Source of the DNA: Agrobacterium vaccinii
GTDB taxonomy: Bacteria; Pseudomonadota; Alphaproteobacteria; Rhizobiales; Rhizobiaceae
Reading direction: 5' to 3'
Length of the DNA: 64,000 nt
NCBI RefSeq assembly: GCF_021310995.1
Contig: NZ_CP054152.1
Location: 114,560 to 178,559 of the forward strand
Part shown: positions 18,017 through 27,265 of the stretch, one piece after another
Position numbering within the stretch: position 1 is the stretch's first letter
Layout: every line of letters begins with the position of its first letter
Program-made: the position numbers and the translations under genes
The notes under the pieces: generated by a model
What the model was told of the DNA's origin: nothing
What the model saw: only the letters and a program-made list of their open reading frames with translations
The model's database searches: none

Positions 18017-20332
18017 ATGAGCATAGATCAATCGGCAATCGTCTTTCGGCGCAAGATTTCCAGCTTCTGCGAGATGAAGTTGGCACCGCTTACGGATGCA
18101 AAGCACTTTCGCGCACTTTCACAATATATGATCGGTCTGATTGACGACCGGATGCTTCCTCCCATGCTCGGCAGGCATGTCAACTGGGAAGAAATCTCGT
18201 TGGCATGCGGTCTTGAGCAAATATCAGCAGAACTCAGGAGGGTCGGCCAGTACGGTTTCGATGCCATCTCACGCTGGCTCGCTGAAACCGGGCGAAGCCG
18301 CAAAAGACCCTCGGCCGCACGCAAAGCAGCAAAGACACACAGCCGCGTAACAGGTCTCTCAAGCAAACAAGCTTCTGACGCGGCAAACTCCAGTTATCGA
18401 TCAAAGCCTGGCCCAAAACCCAAGCCCATCGAAGAGTTCCCGGAACCGCTTTTCGAGACTTACGAAGAACCGGTATCTTTTCAGGCTGCTCTTCAGTTTC
18501 AAATCGACCGCTTCGGCGAGAGCTATTACCATTTGCATCGTGCCATATTCCGAGACGGCGATGCTCTTGAAGCAACGACATTGTTGAGCTGGTTGAAGGG
18601 AACGAAAGTACCGCGCAGTGTGGCAAACCTGGAAATCCTCAATCGAATAGAACGCCGGTACCGATTGCCACTTGGTTATTTCAAGGAAAAGCTTCCTCAC
18701 CAGTCTCGTGCCGGGATCGGATATGATGTCGGTGACGATGTATCTCCCACAGAGCGCCGACGTCTAGCATGGCATCTGCCGGATGATTTCAACTTACTGC
18801 CAGAGGAGAAGCGTGCGGAAATCCTTGAATGGGTAAGGCGGGTTATTCTAACCGGTGCGACGGACTATCGTCGTTATCAGGCGCTGGCGACGAAACAACG
18901 TTATGCCATCCGCTTTCCTGGCGTAACCTACGGCGGCTCTCATAGACCGATGACGTCACCAGGTAAGATGGTCGATGGATATAAGAATGAGATAGAAGAC
19001 CCCGATATGCTTTCCGGGGTAATCGACGCACCTGCCCAACTTGCGCTCGAAATGGCCAATCTGATGTCGTTCAAGACCGCGACCCTGACGGCAGTCGGCT
19101 TCAAGCGCAATGGAGTTTGGGGCGAGGAGACCGCATCTCAGAAGCTCGAACATCTTGGCTTGATGTTTGGCGCTCTCGCTGCCTCACCTGAAGGCGAAGT
19201 CGCCGGTAGAGGTGTGCCGCTCAGTGCGTTGACGTTTGGCCTCTTGGTTTTTCCCAGTGTGTGGGATTGGTATCTACAGTGGCGTGAGCGGCGACGCGGC
19301 TTCTACACGGCTTGGGAAGCGGACATGCTCAGCATCTCATTATCGCTCACCCGGGAGGAAACCGGTTGGATCAGGCAGCATCCTGAACTCATCGAGCGCG
19401 TGGTGCCGGTAAGTGGCTTGGTTACAAAGGAAGAGATTGCCTTCGCCCGACGTGATTGGCATGCTTGCTGCGATGCGTTCCATTCCCATGCGAGAAATCG
19501 CATCAGGGAAATCCAGCGGGTCATGCGTGTCCATCGAGACCCTTTCGAGCCAATCATGTGCGTGCTTGAGGCACCGAGCCCTCTTGCAGAATATCGCAAG
19601 ATTACGGACGAAATCCTTCTCCGTATGCCCGACAAAGACCGCTACCCGAGAGCTGCAGCAGAATCCGTACGCTCGTTTCTCATGCTGCGATTGGGTCTCC
19701 ATCTCGGCCTACGTCAAAAGAACCTGCGGCAACTCCTGTTTTGCCCGCGTGGACACTTCCCCACCTCTGAAAGGCGGCTTGAAGAAATGCGGCGCGGAGA
19801 AATCAGGTGGAGCGATAGAGAGCGAGGTTGGGAAGTGTTGATCCCGTCCGTTGCATTCAAGAACTCCAACTCATCGTTCTTCGGATCGAAGCCTTTCAGG
19901 CTTATACTGCCCGATCTGCTCGATCTCTATCACTACATCAACGCTTACATCGAACGTCATCGAAAGGTTCTACTTGGTCAGGCTACCGATCCGGGGACGT
20001 TTTTCGTGAAAACCGTCAAGCTATCGAGCGCCGATGCGGCGTATAATCAGACAACATTCTATGAAGCTTGGCGTCTCATCATCCAACGCTACGGCATCTA
20101 TAACCCCTACACCGGTCGCGGAGCGATCAGTGGCTTGCTGCCACACGGCCCGCACAATGTTCGGGACGTGTTGGCAACGCACATTCTGAAACTCACCGGC
20201 TCATATGAGCAGGCGAGCTACGCCATTCAGGATACGCCGGAGATGGTTCAGCAGCATTACGGACGTTTCCTTCCACAGGACAAGGCAGCACTTGCGGCAA
20301 AAATACTGAACCAGGTGTGGGAAGCTGCTTGA
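18017..20332 (+). CDS. Very long tyrosine recombinase (771 residues)
   Basis: Site-specific recombinase whose C-terminal quarter carries the tyrosine-recombinase catalytic set: Arg566 in LGLRQKNL, His713-x-x-Arg716 in GPHNVRD, and the nucleophile Tyr748 in QQHYGRF, spaced as in the family. Usual integrases are 300-450 residues; here about 500 residues precede the catalytic part. They include a possible HTH around 55-90, a proline/lysine-rich linker near 128-142, and an XRE-like helical segment near 155-225. The ATG has a modest SD (AAGGGAAACC). A DUF2513 gene and a RelBE-like pair lie upstream. It may mobilise or maintain the local island. The extra domains are inferred by eye only. Confidence 0.8.
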   Translation: MSIDQSAIVFRRKISSFCEMKLAPLTDAKHFRALSQYMIGLIDDRMLPPMLGRHVNWEEISLACGLEQISAELRRVGQYGFDAISRWLAETGRSRKRPSAARKAAKTHSRVTGLSSKQASDAANSSYRSKPGPKPKPIEEFPEPLFETYEEPVSFQAALQFQIDRFGESYYHLHRAIFRDGDALEATTLLSWLKGTKVPRSVANLEILNRIERRYRLPLGYFKEKLPHQSRAGIGYDVGDDVSPTERRRLAWHLPDDFNLLPEEKRAEILEWVRRVILTGATDYRRYQALATKQRYAIRFPGVTYGGSHRPMTSPGKMVDGYKNEIEDPDMLSGVIDAPAQLALEMANLMSFKTATLTAVGFKRNGVWGEETASQKLEHLGLMFGALAASPEGEVAGRGVPLSALTFGLLVFPSVWDWYLQWRERRRGFYTAWEADMLSISLSLTREETGWIRQHPELIERVVPVSGLVTKEEIAFARRDWHACCDAFHSHARNRIREIQRVMRVHRDPFEPIMCVLEAPSPLAEYRKITDEILLRMPDKDRYPRAAAESVRSFLMLRLGLHLGLRQKNLRQLLFCPRGHFPTSERRLEEMRRGEIRWSDRERGWEVLIPSVAFKNSNSSFFGSKPFRLILPDLLDLYHYINAYIERHRKVLLGQATDPGTFFVKTVKLSSADAAYNQTTFYEAWRLIIQRYGIYNPYTGRGAISGLLPHGPHNVRDVLATHILKLTGSYEQASYAIQDTPEMVQQHYGRFLPQDKAALAAKILNQVWEAA

Positions 20333-20464
20333 AGAGAAGTAGGCTGGCGATGCCGCAAACATCGCCAGCGTTTCAGTGATTAGATCCACTGATCCAGCGA
20401 ACTGCTTTCTCACTGATTGTACTGCGAGCTATGGATTCGAAAGGGGCATGAACAGGGGTAGCTC

Positions 20465-20481
20465 TTGAGGGGAATCGAACC
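20465..20481 (-). repeat. tRNA T-arm-like 17-mer, copy 2
   Basis: TTGAGGGGAATCGAACC on the + strand, 133 bp after the stop of the large recombinase. The complement resembles a tRNA T arm, but the flanking bases do not pair as a complete tRNA. The rest of the gap 20333-20581 shows nothing else. Confidence 0.5.
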
Positions 20482-20581
20482 CGAGCTATAAAATGGTTAA
20501 AGGGATTGCAAGTGCTGTGACTTGTTTGGCGAATGGCTTACTGTAGCGGGAGGCAACTGTTCGATATGAGAGGATTAAAAA

Positions 20582-21058
20582 ATGGCCGAAGATGCGGGCG
20601 TGATAGCTGTGGACCATACGGGGTTCTCGGTCGCCTCGTTGGAGGAGGCGATCCAGTTCTGGACTGAGGCGATGGGTTTCGACCTTACTCGGCGAGGAGA
20701 GATGGGTGGGGAGTTCCTACGGGAGGCCACGGGGGTTGACGATCCGCGTTGCCGAATGGCGCTGGTGACTGCTCCAAATGGCTTCCCTATCGAGCTTCTC
20801 GAGTATTCGACAGGCCGTACGTTGGGCCAGACACCTCGTAGCGCGGGTGCGATCGGCGCCGCGCACATCGCCTTCACGGTTACGGATATCCGCACGGCCA
20901 TCGCGCGGGTTGAGACGGCGGGGTGGGCAGTGAAGGGTTCGCCGCAGCCGATACCAGCCGGCCCCCGATGCGGAACAATGGTCGCGTACATCTCCGGCCC
21001 GGATGGTATTACCATAGAGCTGATGCAGCCGCCTGTTGAACATTCCCGCGTCGTGTAA
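20582..21058 (+). CDS. VOC-family (glyoxalase/bleomycin resistance fold) protein
   Basis: Single VOC metalloenzyme-fold protein of 158 residues with two beta-alpha-beta-beta-beta modules: the first opens with VDHTGFSVASLEEAIQFW and closes with PIELLEY, the second opens with AAHIAFTVTDIRTAIARVE and closes with PDGITIELMQ. The His in VDH, Glu in IELLEY, His in AAHIA and Glu in IELMQ are the usual metal ligands. Members include glyoxalases, extradiol dioxygenases and resistance proteins; the substrate is not clear. It stands alone behind the recombinase. Confidence 0.85.
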   Translation: MAEDAGVIAVDHTGFSVASLEEAIQFWTEAMGFDLTRRGEMGGEFLREATGVDDPRCRMALVTAPNGFPIELLEYSTGRTLGQTPRSAGAIGAAHIAFTVTDIRTAIARVETAGWAVKGSPQPIPAGPRCGTMVAYISGPDGITIELMQPPVEHSRVV

Positions 21059-21303
21059 CGCCCCTTCGGTCCGGGAAAGCTGAACCTTGTGAGGGTTTTC
21101 CGTTCCATTGCTAGGAGCCCTCTACGCCTACTGGGTTTTTCGCAGCAAGATCGATCCTGACGAAGGATACCACGAATGGTGCCCTTGCGTTCAAAGCGAC
21201 TATTACGGTTCGTCAGCATCTGGCTGGCGAACTTGTTTTTTCTCAGTGTTTCCTCATTCGCGATCAGAGTAACGATCTCGGAAGAAGGCGTTATACAAAC
21301 GCC

Positions 21304-21320
21304 TTGAGAGGATTCGAACC
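21304..21320 (-). repeat. tRNA T-arm-like 17-mer, copy 3
   Basis: TTGAGAGGATTCGAACC on the + strand, in the 325-bp gap between the VOC gene and the NmrA gene. It is the most tRNA-like of the three copies (complement GGTTCGAATCCTCTCAA), but the T stem still has mismatches. Nothing else is evident in 21059-21382. Confidence 0.5.
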
Positions 21321-21382
21321 ATCGGGCCGCGCTTCTTTCTTACCATGCACGCGCTCTGTGGATGGCGTTGTGGAGGTCGACT

Positions 21383-22234
21383 TCATGATAGCCAGCGCTG
21401 ATGGTTTTCCCGAATAAATACGTCCGCTGATTTCGGTGCCTGTCTCGTTAGCACAAACACACAGTCGGTGACGCGGTCTTCATTCCCGTCCTCTATCCAC
21501 TTATCCATTGAAGCGAGCGTCTGCGCATAATCCTTATCCAGACCACCCGCGTGATATCGCTCGGCAAGTTGATCGACGTCGAGATTCACATGTCGGATGT
21601 TACGGCCAAGAATGCTGCTCAGCTTGGACGCAATATCCGCGTAGGACAACGTTTCGTGGCCCGTCAGAATGAAATACCTGTTCCAGGATTTGTCTTCCAG
21701 CAGAGCGCTGACAGCCGCTCTGGCGATATCGGTTGCGTCAATGAAGCCAACCCGGCCCGATCCAGTTGCCGAGTAAACGGCATTCTCTTGCCGGATAGTG
21801 ATCTGGTGCTGTTGGTGAGAAAAATTCTGTAGGAACCAGGTGGGGCGCAAAACTGTCCACTCTGGAACGTTGTCGGTAAGATAAGCGTGGATCTGCCCCA
21901 TCATCGGCCCACCGGCTTCCAACGACGACGCGCTGAGCAGGACAAAGCGCCGGACACCGCAGGAGCGCGCAATATCGAGGACGGGCGGGACGACTGCACC
22001 ATGGTCGCTCGTATTTGTCGGAGCGACAATGTACACAGCATCTACCCCATCAAAAGCTCTCCGCGCAGTTTCCGGCTGCTGCCAGTCAAACAGAACCTCG
22101 CTTTCGCGAGACGGAGTGCGCGTGCCTATCTCTGGAATGATCCCCCGCTCTCTCAAGCCCTCCACAACCAATCGTCCGGTGGTTCCGGTTCCGCCTGTCA
22201 CAAGGATTTTCGCTGACTTATCTTTTTCCATCAT
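21383..22234 (-). CDS. NmrA-like NAD(P)-binding oxidoreductase/regulator
   Basis: Atypical short-chain dehydrogenase of the NmrA/QorB type, 283 residues from the double ATG at 22234. The Rossmann motif is VTGGTGTTGRLV near residue 12; YIVAPTN, RFVLLSASS and WTVLRPTWFLQNF follow at their usual places. Members sense NADP or reduce quinones. The open frame runs another 143 codons upstream, but that part is antisense to a TetR remnant and has no resemblance, so 22234 is the better start. Confidence 0.85.
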   Translation of the reverse strand: MMEKDKSAKILVTGGTGTTGRLVVEGLRERGIIPEIGTRTPSRESEVLFDWQQPETARRAFDGVDAVYIVAPTNTSDHGAVVPPVLDIARSCGVRRFVLLSASSLEAGGPMMGQIHAYLTDNVPEWTVLRPTWFLQNFSHQQHQITIRQENAVYSATGSGRVGFIDATDIARAAVSALLEDKSWNRYFILTGHETLSYADIASKLSSILGRNIRHVNLDVDQLAERYHAGGLDKDYAQTLASMDKWIEDGNEDRVTDCVFVLTRQAPKSADVFIRENHQRWLS

Positions 22235-22246
22235 TGAGCCTCCGTC

Positions 22247-22615
22247 GTGACAGGTGAAGGTTTCGCTGCCGAGAGAAGGATAAGCGGGTTCCAGTATCTG
22301 CTGACGATGAGGCGCGCCCTCCGTCATCGGCTCGTGCGCAGGATATTGCCTGATATTTATGCAGAAGCCGCTCGCGAAAGCGAACTCGTTGTCGCATTGA
22401 AGAGGCTGGCTCAGGCGCGTCGCGCTGCGGGGTCTGCGATCATCGAGCGAGCCATCGCACGCGGCGAGCTCAATGCGAACATCGACGTTGAAATGGCTCT
22501 GGATATGATCCCATCCGCCCTCTATTGGCGCATGATCGTGACAAACCGCTCGATGACCAGAGCCCAAATCAAGCGACAAGCGAGAGCCCTCAAAGCTGCG
22601 ATGCAATGCCTCTGA
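22247..22615 (+). pseudogene. TetR-family regulator, C-terminal remnant
   Basis: Reading frame whose product from about 22315 resembles the ligand-binding half of an AcrR/TetR repressor: RILPDIYAEAARESELV, then IERAIARGELNANIDVEMA and the MIPSALYWRMIVTNRSM segment. The N-terminal helix-turn-helix is absent. It is divergent from the NmrA gene, the normal position of a TetR gene regulating such an oxidoreductase, so the intact repressor was probably lost by deletion and the NmrA gene may now be unregulated. Confidence 0.65.
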
Positions 22616-22668
22616 GGTTGTACGAGACAAGCGAGCCATAAAGTCCTCTGACAAAGAATTCACATCGC

Positions 22669-24723
22669 CTACAATTCGAGCTGCAAATCCTTGTCCCCTT
22701 CTGCAGGAACCGAACAGCAGATCAGCGCCTCGCCATTTGCTACCGCATAGCCTGGCTCAGAGAGATAACTGACGTCACCCTTGACGATCTTCGTTCGGCA
22801 ATCCCCGCAGTTACCGGCCCGACAGCCATAAGGTGGGTTGAGGCCACTTTGTTCTGCCAATTCCAGCAAGGACCCGCTGCCTGGCTTCCATTGCGCCTGT
22901 TTTGACGATTGTGTGAAGACGACTGGCGTCGGAACCGAAGCGGCAGGCTTGCGCGGCTTCGTTGATACCTGAACAGCGTGATCACGCTTCAGACCGGAGG
23001 GGCCGAATGCTTCCGCATGAATACGAACGTCTGCGATATTCAGTCCGCGCAGCCCATCATACATTGCCTGCATAAAGGACGACGGTCCGCAGATGTAGAA
23101 GTCATAGTCGCCGAAGGGCAGATGTGTCTTCAACAGTGTCATGTCGATGCGGCCTGTCGCATCGAAAAGGCCGTCGTCATCGACTCCGGGCGCACCGAGC
23201 ACCCTGATATCCCGAACGGTGCCTTCGCTGCGCCCCACCAGTTCGCCGATTTCGCTGTCGAACGCTCTTTCGGCAACGGTGCGCGACGACCTAAACAACC
23301 ATACCGGGCGACGATAGCGCGTCCTGTCACCTGTATGGACGACATGACGCAGCATCGAAAGTAAAGGCGTTATGCCGATGCCAGCTGCAAGAAGCACGGC
23401 CGGACGGCTGCGCTCCATCGCGTCGATGGTGAACGCTCCAGAGGGTGATAGCAACTTGATCTCGTCGCCTTGCCGCATTTTGTGCAGGAGCGTAGACGCC
23501 CGGCCTTCACGCTTGATGCTTAGCCTATAGAAGCCGTCCGAGGGGGCGCTTGATATTGTGTAGCTGCGGCGGATCGTATCCGTCCCCTCCGTGATGCTGA
23601 TCGGCAGATGCTGGCCTGCCAGATGCGGAATGACAGCCTCGTCATCCACCGGAGCAAGATGTAGCGAACGGATCGTTGAGCTTTCCTCGATGGTTCGCTC
23701 CACGCGGAAGCGCCTCCAGGTTTTTGCCTGGGCCGCGACCTTCAAGCGGCTTGCGGCCTCCTGCCAGGTTCCCGTCATCAAGCTGCTTGGCGACATGCCA
23801 TCTTGAAGAAAGCTCCAGCGCAGTGGCAGTGCATCTTTGCGCAGCACGACCTTTTCCGGCATGACGCGCCAAAGCCGCTCGGCGCCCTCGAAGGCCGCGA
23901 TCTCGGGTGAATCCAGGATGATCTCGACGCTTCCAGCGATCTGCAGCATGTCACCCGTCTCATGATCGACAAACAGTAGCCCGGCGCGCGGGTTGACGGC
24001 GAAATTGCCGAGCGTGTTGAAGAACAGGTTGCCGTTAAAATCCGGCACAGTCAGGCCACCATCGGCATCGACACGAACGAAACCGCGTCGGCCACCACGA
24101 TGGGAGGCATCCACCTGCCGTCCTTCACCCTCTAGGTCCACATAGGACGCCACGAAGAAAGTGTCGGCGGCTTCGATAATGCTACGCTGATGTGCGTCGA
24201 GCCGATCTGACACAATCACTTCGCAAGATTGCCGCGTTGCTGGATCGCGCACGAAGCTGAACTGACGATGCTGGATGTAGCGAGGACAGTTGCCGAAGCT
24301 TTGTCCAACGGCAACGGAAAAACGGTCGCTGCTGCTGCGGACGACCGTACCGTTCATCCGGTTGCGTCGACGCGTGATGAGATCGACACCGACCAGACCG
24401 ATCGGGTCGCCGTCGTTCATCCCGGCTTCGGCGGGATCAGCGGGATCGCTGGCGGCATCGATGCTGAGTGTCTGGGCATCGGGCGCCTGTAAAAAACCGG
24501 GATGTCCACTACGGATCGTCGCCCATGGATTGCCCTCGCCATCCACAGCTCCAATGACGATGAACGGCAGCATCGGATAGAACTCCCGATGCTGATCAAG
24601 CATGAACGTGCGCAAAACCTTACGCCCGACAGGGTCCATTTGTTCCAGCACCCCAGCGTGGCGCTGTATTTGCAGTTCCCCCGCATGCCAGGCCGACGAT
24701 GGTGAGAGTTCTTCAGCAGGCAT
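22669..24723 (-). CDS. Fused PNPOx-like domain, ferredoxin reductase and [2Fe-2S] ferredoxin
   Basis: Electron-transfer fusion of 684 residues. Residues about 30-320 form a pyridoxamine-phosphate-oxidase-like flavin fold (PMLPFIVIGAVDGEGNPWA near 51). From about 340 a FAD-binding reductase follows with RRSYTISSAP, and an NAD(P)-binding part with LLAAGIGITPLLSML. The C-terminus is a plant-type ferredoxin with YGCRAGNCGDC and the last cysteine in LICC. Proteins of this build pass electrons from NAD(P)H to an unknown acceptor. Downstream of a GST and divergent LysR, it fits a xenobiotic or redox stress unit. Confidence 0.85.
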   Translation of the reverse strand: MPAEELSPSSAWHAGELQIQRHAGVLEQMDPVGRKVLRTFMLDQHREFYPMLPFIVIGAVDGEGNPWATIRSGHPGFLQAPDAQTLSIDAASDPADPAEAGMNDGDPIGLVGVDLITRRRNRMNGTVVRSSSDRFSVAVGQSFGNCPRYIQHRQFSFVRDPATRQSCEVIVSDRLDAHQRSIIEAADTFFVASYVDLEGEGRQVDASHRGGRRGFVRVDADGGLTVPDFNGNLFFNTLGNFAVNPRAGLLFVDHETGDMLQIAGSVEIILDSPEIAAFEGAERLWRVMPEKVVLRKDALPLRWSFLQDGMSPSSLMTGTWQEAASRLKVAAQAKTWRRFRVERTIEESSTIRSLHLAPVDDEAVIPHLAGQHLPISITEGTDTIRRSYTISSAPSDGFYRLSIKREGRASTLLHKMRQGDEIKLLSPSGAFTIDAMERSRPAVLLAAGIGITPLLSMLRHVVHTGDRTRYRRPVWLFRSSRTVAERAFDSEIGELVGRSEGTVRDIRVLGAPGVDDDGLFDATGRIDMTLLKTHLPFGDYDFYICGPSSFMQAMYDGLRGLNIADVRIHAEAFGPSGLKRDHAVQVSTKPRKPAASVPTPVVFTQSSKQAQWKPGSGSLLELAEQSGLNPPYGCRAGNCGDCRTKIVKGDVSYLSEPGYAVANGEALICCSVPAEGDKDLQLEL

Positions 24724-24776
24724 TCGAACCTCCTATGGAAACAGCGGCCGGGCCAGCACCCGGCCGCAAGGCTATG

Positions 24777-25388
24777 TCAGACTGCGAGGCCGATGGCCGT
24801 TTTCGGAAGAGCGACGAAACCGGGCAAAGCTTCGATCCGCGCCAACCAGTGACGGACCTCCGGGTACGGTGTCAGATCGACATTGCCCTCCGGCGCGCCC
24901 GCGATGTAGCTGTAGAGCGCGACATCCGCGATGGTCGGTGTGTTGCCGATGATGAAACGGTGATTTTCGAGTTCGGCATTGATGAGGCCGAGAATCCGGT
25001 GAGCGCGGGCAATCACTTCGTCGGCGCGGAAGTCTGCTCCGAATACCGTGATCAGGCGGGCCGCGCACGGACCATACGAAATTTCTCCGGCGGCAACGGA
25101 AAGCCATTTCTGTATCTTCGCGACAGAGGCGAGATCGTCGGGCATCCAGTCCTTGCGGCCAAGCTTCGTGGCAACATAGACAAGGATCGCATTGGAATCA
25201 TTGACGACAACATCCCCATCGACGAGCACCGGCACTTGGCCGAACGGGTTGAGCTTCAGGAATTCGGGCGTCTTGTGCTCGCCGTTCGCCAGATCGAGGT
25301 CGATGATCTCAGCCTTCACGTTCAGCAAAGATAGGAAAAGACGAGCACGATGCGCATGGCCCGAAAGCGGAAAGTGATAGAGTTTCAT
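24777..25388 (-). CDS. Glutathione S-transferase
   Basis: Cytosolic GST of 203 residues. The thioredoxin-like N-terminal half ([19 protein letters not shown], then [19 protein letters not shown] with the conserved cis-Pro and the SNAI glutathione-binding turn) is followed by an all-helical half. ATG 25388 begins the domain; the open frame to 25451 does not. It is 54 bp upstream of the PNPOx-ferredoxin gene in the same direction and divergent from a LysR gene at 25509, which probably regulates both. Confidence 0.9.
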   Translation of the reverse strand: MKLYHFPLSGHAHRARLFLSLLNVKAEIIDLDLANGEHKTPEFLKLNPFGQVPVLVDGDVVVNDSNAILVYVATKLGRKDWMPDDLASVAKIQKWLSVAAGEISYGPCAARLITVFGADFRADEVIARAHRILGLINAELENHRFIIGNTPTIADVALYSYIAGAPEGNVDLTPYPEVRHWLARIEALPGFVALPKTAIGLAV

Positions 25389-25508
25389 GGTTTGCTCCCT
25401 TGAGGTCCGGACACCGTCATCCGGTAACGTAAGAAACCTATCGGGAACCATATTTTTAGAGTAGACGGTGTTTTATGTAACCATCCTCTCGTTTTATGGA
25501 AGGTAAAT

Positions 25509-26402
25509 ATGGATCGTCTCGACGCCATGGGTGTTCTCTTGTCAGTGGTGGAACATGGTAGCCTTTCCGCCGCGTCGCGCGCATTGCACTCGCCGCTACC
25601 GACGGTCAGCCGCAAGATCTCAGAGTTGGAGAGCCTTCTCGGCGTTCGCCTGTTCACCCGCACCAGCCGCAAAATCCTGCTCACCGAGGCCGGAGAGAGT
25701 TATGTCGTTGCGGCTCGTGAAATTCTCGAGAGGGTAGAGGAAGCCGAACGCCGCGCCACCGGAGAATATGTCGCACCCAAGGGAGACCTGACGATGACGG
25801 CACCAATCGTCTTCGGTCGCCTGCATGTCCTGCCAGTCGTCACGGATTTTCTGAAAGCTTTTCCGGACATCAACATTCGTCTGATTATGAGCGACCGGCC
25901 TATCAGTCTTGCAGACGAACATATCGATGTCGCCCTGCGCATCAGCCGTCTTTCGGACAGCAGCCTGATCGCTATCCGCCTCGGCTCCACCCGCACGACC
26001 GTCTATGCCAATCCCGATTATCTGAAGCGGCATTCCCATCCGTCCCATCCTGACGAACTCAAGCAACACGATTGCATCGCGTTCGAAGGCGTGCTGTCGA
26101 CACGGTTCTGGACGTTCCACGACGGCGCAAAAGATATCGCGGTGCCAATCCGGACGCGCCTTTCCGTCAATACGGCAGAAGCTGCGGTCGACGCTGCGGC
26201 GTCCGGTCTCGGCATAACTCGGGTCATGGCCTATCAAGCAAAGCGCGCAGTCGATGCTGGCTTGCTGGTGCCACTGCTGGAAAACTTCGAACGAGAGACG
26301 TCGCCGGTTCACCTCGTCCATCTATCGGACGGCCTCATGCCCCTGAAACTCAGGACGTTTCTGGACTTTGCGACGCCACGGCTGAGGGCCTTGTTGAAAT
26401 AG
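25509..26402 (+). CDS. LysR-family regulator divergent from the GST gene
   Basis: LysR-type regulator of 297 residues with N-terminal HTH (LDAMGVLLSVVEHGSLSAAS, LPTVSRKISELE, LFTRTSRKILLTEAG) and a periplasmic-binding-like effector half. It belongs by pattern to the CrgA/AaeR branch that often controls oxidoreductase or efflux genes. GGAAGG precedes the ATG. The 120-bp divergent gap with the GST gene should hold its site. Confidence 0.9.
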   Translation: MDRLDAMGVLLSVVEHGSLSAASRALHSPLPTVSRKISELESLLGVRLFTRTSRKILLTEAGESYVVAAREILERVEEAERRATGEYVAPKGDLTMTAPIVFGRLHVLPVVTDFLKAFPDINIRLIMSDRPISLADEHIDVALRISRLSDSSLIAIRLGSTRTTVYANPDYLKRHSHPSHPDELKQHDCIAFEGVLSTRFWTFHDGAKDIAVPIRTRLSVNTAEAAVDAAASGLGITRVMAYQAKRAVDAGLLVPLLENFERETSPVHLVHLSDGLMPLKLRTFLDFATPRLRALLK

Positions 26403-26417
26403 ATACAAGCGTGTAGC

Positions 26418-26444
26418 GCGTCCCGAGGTTACATTCCGGGACGC
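26418..26444. terminator. Hairpin between convergent LysR and aldolase genes
   Basis: Arms GCGTCCCG and CGGGACGC pair perfectly over 8 bp with an 11-base loop, in a 49-bp gap between convergent genes. An AAAAAG run follows on the + strand. Confidence 0.55.
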
Positions 26445-26451
26445 AAAAAGA

Positions 26452-27244
26452 TCAGGCGCTATAACCAGGGTCCAGCCTATCGAGAACACGGCGCAGGCTT
26501 TCCAGATGCAGTCTGGCGCTTTCGGGGTCGCCTTCCCGCATTTGCCTTGCCGTTTCCGCTGCGATTTCGAGCGAGACTGGCAGCAATGCTCGACCTGTAC
26601 TCATTGCCTTTAGCTGGACTTCGGCCGCACGCTCCAGATAGTAAAGATCGTCCCAAGCCTCGGCAATGTTCGGTGCGCAGACCATCACGCCGTGGTTTTT
26701 CATGAACAGGATATCCTTGTCGCCGAGCACGGAGGCAATCCTGTCGCCTTCGCTCTCATCCAGAGCAAGACCATTATAATGCTCATCGATTGCCACGCGG
26801 CCATAGAATTTGAGCGCGGTCTGGCCAGCCCAGACCAGTGGCTCGCCTTCCAGCATACTGAGGGCAGTCGCATTCGGCATGTGCGTATGAAAAGCGGCCC
26901 CCACACGCGGAGCCATTTTGTGCACACGCGCATGGATGAAGAATGCGGTCGCTTCCGGCACGCCGTCACCCGGCAATCACATTGCCCTCGAAATCGCAGA
27001 TCAGCAGCGAGGACGCCGTCGCCTCCTGAAAGGCCCAGCCCAGGCGGTTGACAATGAAGAGATCCGAATGCCCCGGCACCACCGCGGAAAAATGATTGCA
27101 GATGCCTTCCTCAAGACCGAGGCGCGCCGCTGTTCGAAGGCAGGCGGCAAGATCGACCCTTGCCTGCCATATCTCGTCCGTTTCCAGAGAAGTATTGCGC
27201 CGTGGCGCAAGCTGGGCTTTGGGAATATTCAGTTCATGTGCCAT
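26452..27244 (-). pseudogene. Class II aldolase/adducin family, split by a one-base frameshift
   Basis: Metal-dependent aldolase-family gene. From ATG 27244 the first frame covers the N-terminal third (GLEEGICNHFSAVVPG, with the phosphate/substrate loop) and ends at the stop 26966-26968. The next frame picks up exactly where it should (DGVPEATAFFIHARVH) and holds the zinc-site histidines FHTHMP and the NHGVMV segment to the end at 26452. Removing one base from the G run at 26969-26971 (minus strand) restores one frame of about 263 residues. It may be a real lesion or a sequence error. The gene follows a HAD gene by 21 bp in an operon. Confidence 0.8.
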
Positions 27245-27265
27245 ATGGGCCTCCTCAGCAATCCG

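Noticed and set aside
20461..20490. A tRNA gene on the minus strand
   Set aside because: Only the T loop and part of the stem look right; 2 of 5 T-stem pairs fail and no acceptor or anticodon arm could be folded.
22235..22663. N-terminal extension of the NmrA frame by 143 residues
   Set aside because: Antisense to the TetR remnant, no NmrA-like sequence, and a proper start with the Rossmann motif exists at 22234.
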